In this document: positions 5,950-9,519 of the stretch, one piece after another
Layout of the letters: each line of letters opens with the position of its first letter
Position numbering within the stretch: the first letter of the stretch is position 1
Origin: Nitrospirae bacterium CG1_02_44_142
GTDB taxonomy: Bacteria > Nitrospirota > Thermodesulfovibrionia > Thermodesulfovibrionales > UBA1546
Reading direction: 5' to 3'
DNA length: 9,519 nucleotides
NCBI GenBank assembly: GCA_001871685.1
Contig: MNVK01000060.1
Location: forward strand, 1-9,519
The notes under the pieces: model-generated
What the model saw: only the letters and a program-made list of their open reading frames with translations
Database searches by the model: none
What the model was told of the DNA's origin: nothing
Translations under genes and position numbers: made by a program

Positions 5950-6920
5950 AATCCAAAAGTCTCCACAAGCATTTGATTGAACCGTTGAAGTTCATCAGGA
6001 TGGAAGGTAAACACATCATCATAAGCAGAAACCATACGCTTAAGATCATTTTGTCTTGCATACCAACCAATGCCATCAACAAAACCAATAAATTTTGCTT
6101 TTGGATAATGAGATTTGATCAATGAATCAATAGAGATTTCCGTTTTCGATTTATCACCTTGACCCGATGAAGTCGTCACCAAAAATGAGCTTTCGGCAAT
6201 TAACAAAGGAGTTCTCTTATTTGGAATAATAAAATCCATTGTTCTTTTGCTGTCTGGAGCATTATCAATCAATTCACCAAGGTCACCTTTTTCAAAAGGT
6301 ATATCTAAATGATTTAATATATCCTCAATCAAAATTTCTGGATTATTTTCTTTCATCCCAGAATAACTTCCTTTTTCTTTATAGCGAACGAGTGTATCAA
6401 TCATTGGTTCTGGTCGAAAGCTGAGTTTATCAATGCTCAACTTTCTGAGTTCAAATGGCGGGAGCACACGCCCTAAAAGAGGATTAGAAGCGCCCTCAAA
6501 GAATAGGTTTACCAGCCCCTTACGAAAATATTGATTGTCCCTAACAAGTTTTTCAATTGTTGCATCAGACCATTCTTTTATTTCCTCACGATTTTCGGAT
6601 TTAAGCCAGTGGGATTTAAATGTCAATGTGTCTAAAACTGCATCATCAATAATTCTGAGGAATGTGGTTAATCTCTTTAGGCTTTCATTTGAAAACCCAT
6701 TGAGGGCTAAAAGCGCCTTCAGCCCGTTAGGATGTAACAGCAACTCTTCAAAAAAATCATTTTTAACACCTTCTTGCTGAACTTTAGTTTGAACAAGTTG
6801 CAAGAGGTTGTTAAGGGCATTCAGATTTTGAACTTCATAGCGTTGCTCAAAATCAGGATTAAAAAAATAGAAAGTGTTCTTTTGTATAACAGTAGTAAAT
6901 TTTTCTTCAATGGTCTTCAT
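5946..6920 (-). CDS. probable type II restriction endonuclease, PD-(D/E)XK type
   Basis: The 324-residue protein sits between two DNA methyltransferase genes and overlaps both, which is the main ground for calling it their cognate nuclease. Residues 1-170 are mostly helical with no motif I recognise. The C-terminal part resembles a PD-(D/E)XK core: Asp229 in KRTMDFIIPNK, then a hydrophobic strand ending in LLIAESSF with Glu243, then a Gly/Ser-rich turn with Asp256-Lys257, and a later strand FIGFVDGIGWYARQNDL (277-293). The order (DFII, strand with Glu, SGQGDK, VDGIGW) recalls DpnII/MboI-like nucleases, but the resemblance is from memory. The canonical (D/E)XK is replaced by Glu-Ser-Ser, so if this is the active site it is a variant, as known in some type II enzymes. 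No secretion signal or membrane segment is seen. It is A+T-rich and starts at TGATG. Confidence 0.65.
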   Translation of the reverse strand: MKTIEEKFTTVIQKNTFYFFNPDFEQRYEVQNLNALNNLLQLVQTKVQQEGVKNDFFEELLLHPNGLKALLALNGFSNESLKRLTTFLRIIDDAVLDTLTFKSHWLKSENREEIKEWSDATIEKLVRDNQYFRKGLVNLFFEGASNPLLGRVLPPFELRKLSIDKLSFRPEPMIDTLVRYKEKGSYSGMKENNPEILIEDILNHLDIPFEKGDLGELIDNAPDSKRTMDFIIPNKRTPLLIAESSFLVTTSSGQGDKSKTEISIDSLIKSHYPKAKFIGFVDGIGWYARQNDLKRMVSAYDDVFTFHPDELQRFNQMLVETFGL

Positions 6921-8176
6921 CAGTTTTTCTGGAAAATTAATATATATTCATCTTTCATCGTATTTCTCATGCCTTTAATAGGCTTAAGAATGCTTTTAAC
7001 AAGTGATGCATTAAAATTATCAAAATGGTCTATAATTGTTTGTTCTAAACGAATTCCTCCAGTCTGATTTGTGTTTGAACCTATGATTATAATAGCAAAC
7101 TTCTGAAATTTTAACACCCTGACAATTTCTTGGACAACAGTTTTCATATCATCAAAATAACGCTGTAGTTTTTGTTGTTTAGTTCTGCCGGCAAGACCTA
7201 TCATCTTAGTGCGAAGTTCATCTACGTTATAGCCAAGAAATGCAAGTTGAGGGGCGTCATTTTCTGCGTAATCAATAGCGAAGGAATACGGAGGAGAAGT
7301 GATAACACAATCAATGCTTGAATCGTCAAGTGGCAGACAGCGCGCATCACCTTCAAAAATTTTTGCAGTCCCTAGTTGAGATGATTTTATGACTGAATTT
7401 GTAATAGTCTGAAGAACGCTTGCCTGATAACGTTTCAAAACTTTTTCAAATAGTTCTTTGTGCCCTGCCTTGATAACTCTTCGAGCGTAGCCCATTGCGT
7501 CAAGATAAGCCAATAAAGCTAATTCATAAATTTTAAGTTTCTCGGCATCCCTGATTTTTCTTAATTTGTCATCAATATTACCAGTTGAAAAATAATTAAA
7601 CCATTTGTCTGGATTAGTTGACATCGCGTCAACATACTCAGGCGTTAAGGACAAACTTTCACATTTTACTCTCGACAAGAATCGGCAAAACGGGCTAACA
7701 TCAATACCGATAGAATCAATTCCTAATAAAGAAGCTTCAACATTTAGTGTTCCACTTCCACACATCGGGTCAAGAACAATATCTCCTCGTTTAATCTCAA
7801 GGATATTAAGCAGACCTTTGATAAGCTGTGGATGGAACTTTCCACGATATGGAAAGAGTCCATGCGTTGCATAACCGGTTGCATATTTTCCTTCTTGAAA
7901 ATATACTTGAGTTTGCGCAGACCTATCCTCGGAAATATGACCGTCAAATGGTCGGCATATTTTATAGTGGTTTGTTAAGCTGCCATCGACAGATTTAAAA
8001 AATGCAGAACGTAATAATAATTCTTGACGAGACAAGGAACGAGATTCTATCAATGCAAGTTCAAGCTCGAAAAGTTCATTAACTGAGCTAAGCAATAGCA
8101 AGTCTTTTCCAAACACTTCATTGACCATAGAGGCATGCATTGGTCTGTTATTAAATAACTGGTCTCGCTGTTTCAT
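6920..8176 (-). CDS. DNA methyltransferase with TSPPY motif (probable N4-cytosine or N6-adenine)
   Basis: The 418-residue protein has S-adenosylmethionine-binding motif I, LDPMCGSGT (135-143), followed by GIDVSPFC (158-164, motif II region) and, about 150 residues later, catalytic motif IV TSPPYSFAIDY (293-303). The SPPY form is typical of N4-cytosine enzymes but not decisive. The order motif I to motif IV with a long helical insert (about 170-270) differs from the downstream beta-class enzyme, so the two are not duplicates. The region before motif I (HGLFPYRGKFHPQLIKGLL split as HGLFPYRGKF at 105-114 and HPQLIKGLL at 115-123) is also seen in some TRM11/PF01170-like methylases, an alternative grouping. 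It leads the R-M operon and starts 96 bp after the transporter stop; no clear promoter was found in that gap. ATG 8176 has only a weak, distant GAGA upstream, so Met13 is a possible alternative start. Confidence 0.85.
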   Translation of the reverse strand: MKQRDQLFNNRPMHASMVNEVFGKDLLLLSSVNELFELELALIESRSLSRQELLLRSAFFKSVDGSLTNHYKICRPFDGHISEDRSAQTQVYFQEGKYATGYATHGLFPYRGKFHPQLIKGLLNILEIKRGDIVLDPMCGSGTLNVEASLLGIDSIGIDVSPFCRFLSRVKCESLSLTPEYVDAMSTNPDKWFNYFSTGNIDDKLRKIRDAEKLKIYELALLAYLDAMGYARRVIKAGHKELFEKVLKRYQASVLQTITNSVIKSSQLGTAKIFEGDARCLPLDDSSIDCVITSPPYSFAIDYAENDAPQLAFLGYNVDELRTKMIGLAGRTKQQKLQRYFDDMKTVVQEIVRVLKFQKFAIIIIGSNTNQTGGIRLEQTIIDHFDNFNASLVKSILKPIKGMRNTMKDEYILIFQKN

Positions 8177-8246
8177 TAGTTCTGAGGTTCTCTTTTCCCT
8201 TATCTGCGTTCTAACTTATCGAAATTCTCTACCACTTCTTTGTCTT

Positions 8247-8270
8247 AAAATCGCTGGCTAAACCCACGAT
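8247..8270 (-). terminator. weak candidate intrinsic terminator after the transporter gene
   Basis: Three bases after the transporter stop, the minus strand reads ATCGTGG, loop GTTTAG, CCA-G-CGAT, then TTTT. The stem has seven pairs with one bulged G and ends in four T. It is short and the T run is brief, so termination may be partial. Its position between the transporter and the R-M operon makes it worth noting. The remaining bases to 8176 show nothing convincing. Confidence 0.3.
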
Positions 8271-8272
8271 AA

Positions 8273-9514
8273 TCAAATCTTTCCTCCCGCAGGCATTATG
8301 CTTGTAACCACAAAAAATACAGTGAGACAGATTATAACCACTATCGTGCCCCACGATATGTAATTATAACTCTTCGGGTTTACATATTCTCCCATTATCT
8401 TTGCGTTGTTCACCAGCGACAGCGCATATATCAGCACAAAAGGAAGCAATATTCCGTTTACAACAGACGCCAGAATCATAAGAAAAACCAGCGGTGCGCC
8501 GGGAATCAATATCACCAAGGCAGAAACAACTATGATGGCAGTGTATATCCACATAAACTGAGGCGCTTCTCTGAATGTTTTATTTATACCCGCTTCCCAC
8601 CCCATTGCCTCGCATATATAATATGCTGTTGCCAGCGGGACTATTATCACTCCAAGAAGCGAACCGTTGGCAAGACAGAGAGCGAATATGAAAGACGCAT
8701 ATTCTCCTGCTAAAGGCTTGAGCGCAATTGCAGCCTCCGAGGCCTCGTTTATTCTTATGCCTGACGGAAAAAGCGTGGCTGCGCATGTAACTATAATGAA
8801 AAAGGCAATTATGTCCGTTATAGAGCATCCCAGTATCACATCAAGCCTGGATGCTTTATAATCCTCTTTTCTTATTCCCTTCTCTGCAATAGATGACTGG
8901 AGGTAAAACTGCATCCACGGTGTTATTGTTGTGCCTATTATTGCTATGCTGAGTATCGCATATTCGGAATCCCACTTTATCTGAGGCACAAATGTGTTTT
9001 TGAAAACAGGAAACCAGTCAGGTTTTGCCATAAGCCCTGAGATAACATATCCGAAATATAAAAGACATGCAAAGAGCAGCACTCTCTCAACTGCCCTGTA
9101 ACTGCCTTTTGTAACAAGGAACCAGACCGACACCGCGCCAATGGGAACCATCACGTACTTGCTTAATCCAAGGATATCCATAGACGCTGCCCACCCTGCG
9201 AAATTAGCGAGAGTTGTGCCGAAATTTGCGATTAGAAGCGCTGCCATCATATAGAATGTTGATTTTACGCCATAGTTTTCTCTTATGAGGTCTGAAAGCC
9301 CCTTGCCTGTGACAACTCCCATCCTTGCAACCATCTCCTGTATCACGACAAGCGCTACAGTCGTGGGTATCAAGGTCCAGAGCAATGAGTATCCGAACCT
9401 TGCGCCTGCCACAGAATAAGTGGTAATTCCGCTTGCATCATTATCTATATTTGCAGTTATTATTCCGGGTCCCATAACTGCAAGGAACAGGGCTATTTTC
9501 CTGTAGAGGCTCAC
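8273..9514 (-). CDS. Nramp-family divalent metal transporter, atypical metal site
   Basis: A 413-residue polytopic membrane protein with about eleven hydrophobic segments and the Nramp opening GPGIIT at 15-20. Canonical proton-coupled Mn/Fe Nramp (MntH) carries DPGN in segment 1 and an MPH-type motif in segment 6. Here segment 1 reads NIDNDASG (22-29) and segment 6 reads GTTITPWMQF (194-203), so the metal-coordinating Met and the following His are absent while acidic residues in segment 1 remain. Nramp-related Mg transporters (NRMT) also lack that Met, so Mg or another hard cation is a reasonable inference, but not proven. The start is uncertain: GTG 9514 follows AAGG by only two bases, the window ends five bases later, and the frame may continue upstream. 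The C-terminus is complete (PAGGKI). It lies upstream of the R-M operon with a weak terminator between. Confidence 0.85.
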   Translation of the reverse strand: MSLYRKIALFLAVMGPGIITANIDNDASGITTYSVAGARFGYSLLWTLIPTTVALVVIQEMVARMGVVTGKGLSDLIRENYGVKSTFYMMAALLIANFGTTLANFAGWAASMDILGLSKYVMVPIGAVSVWFLVTKGSYRAVERVLLFACLLYFGYVISGLMAKPDWFPVFKNTFVPQIKWDSEYAILSIAIIGTTITPWMQFYLQSSIAEKGIRKEDYKASRLDVILGCSITDIIAFFIIVTCAATLFPSGIRINEASEAAIALKPLAGEYASFIFALCLANGSLLGVIIVPLATAYYICEAMGWEAGINKTFREAPQFMWIYTAIIVVSALVILIPGAPLVFLMILASVVNGILLPFVLIYALSLVNNAKIMGEYVNPKSYNYISWGTIVVIICLTVFFVVTSIMPAGGKI

Positions 9515-9519
9515 ACCTT

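Larger units (their letters stand above)
4969..8176 (-). other. two-methylase restriction-modification operon
   Basis: Three minus-strand genes lie in the order methyltransferase, endonuclease, methyltransferase. The first two overlap by one base (TGATG at 6922-6918) and the last two by four (ATGA at 5949-5946), which indicates one polycistronic message with coupled translation. The upstream methyltransferase leads, consistent with protection being made before cutting. No controller (C) protein gene is present. The block is richer in A+T than its flanks; 6301-6360 has 14 G/C in 60, against 35 in 60 at 4261-4320 in mtnA. No integrase, transposase or flanking direct repeat was noticed, so the acquisition route is not visible. 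Confidence 0.75.

Noticed and set aside
4969..8176. BREX, DISARM or type I R-M defence locus
   Set aside because: There is no helicase/translocase subunit, PglZ, BrxC-like ATPase or specificity subunit; the three genes fit a type II system.
8177..8276. Promoter for the R-M operon (TTGATT at 8276-8271 with GATTTT about 18 bases later on the minus strand)
   Set aside because: The -10 matches only three of six positions and overlaps the candidate terminator stem; not strong enough to list.

Overview
The window reads as an ordinary bacterial chromosome segment with a restriction-modification (R-M) locus set into it. The housekeeping genes are moderately G+C-rich; positions 4261-4320, for example, hold 35 G/C in 60. 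Their mix (moaC, a PATAN/J-domain/TPR protein, AMMECR1, a long-chain polyprenyl diphosphate synthase, mtnA and an Nramp-like transporter) and frequent ATA and AGG/AGA codons would suit a Nitrospirota or former deltaproteobacterial lineage. That placement is an impression and no marker here settles it.

Layout: moaC is the only plus-strand gene (55-540) and may have its own promoter at the left edge. All other genes lie on the minus strand, so moaC converges on the PATAN-J-TPR gene (648-2237), with an 8-bp tandem repeat array filling the junction. In minus-strand order the rest are the Nramp-like transporter (8273-9514, start uncertain), a tight three-gene R-M operon (8176 to 4969), mtnA (3867-4925), polyprenyl diphosphate synthase (2867-3847), AMMECR1 (2347-2865) and PATAN-J-TPR. 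mtnA, the synthase and the AMMECR1 gene are packed with gaps of 19 and 1 bp and look like one transcription unit.

The R-M operon has two DNA methyltransferases of different architecture flanking a probable PD-(D/E)XK endonuclease. The upstream enzyme has motif I before a TSPPY motif (N4-cytosine or N6-adenine type). The downstream enzyme has DPPF before motif I (beta-class, probably N6-adenine). The genes overlap by 1 and 4 bp. Two unlike methylases with one nuclease is the usual arrangement when an asymmetric site needs a different enzyme for each strand. The operon is more A+T-rich than its neighbours (14 G/C in 60 at 6301-6360), consistent with acquisition between the transporter gene and mtnA.

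The least ordinary part of the window is a set of small dispersed repeats. An 8-bp unit of type NATTYACC occurs as a 12-unit array that supplies the PATAN gene's stop codon, as two facing clusters in the next intergenic gap, and as three adjacent units inside mtnA. An 18-bp palindrome occurs once in that same gap and once in frame inside the AMMECR1 gene, where it encodes Ser-Ala-Ser-Gly-Gly in a loop before the GLLLP motif. No gap between genes exceeds about 110 bases, and no RNA gene, CRISPR array or insertion sequence was seen.
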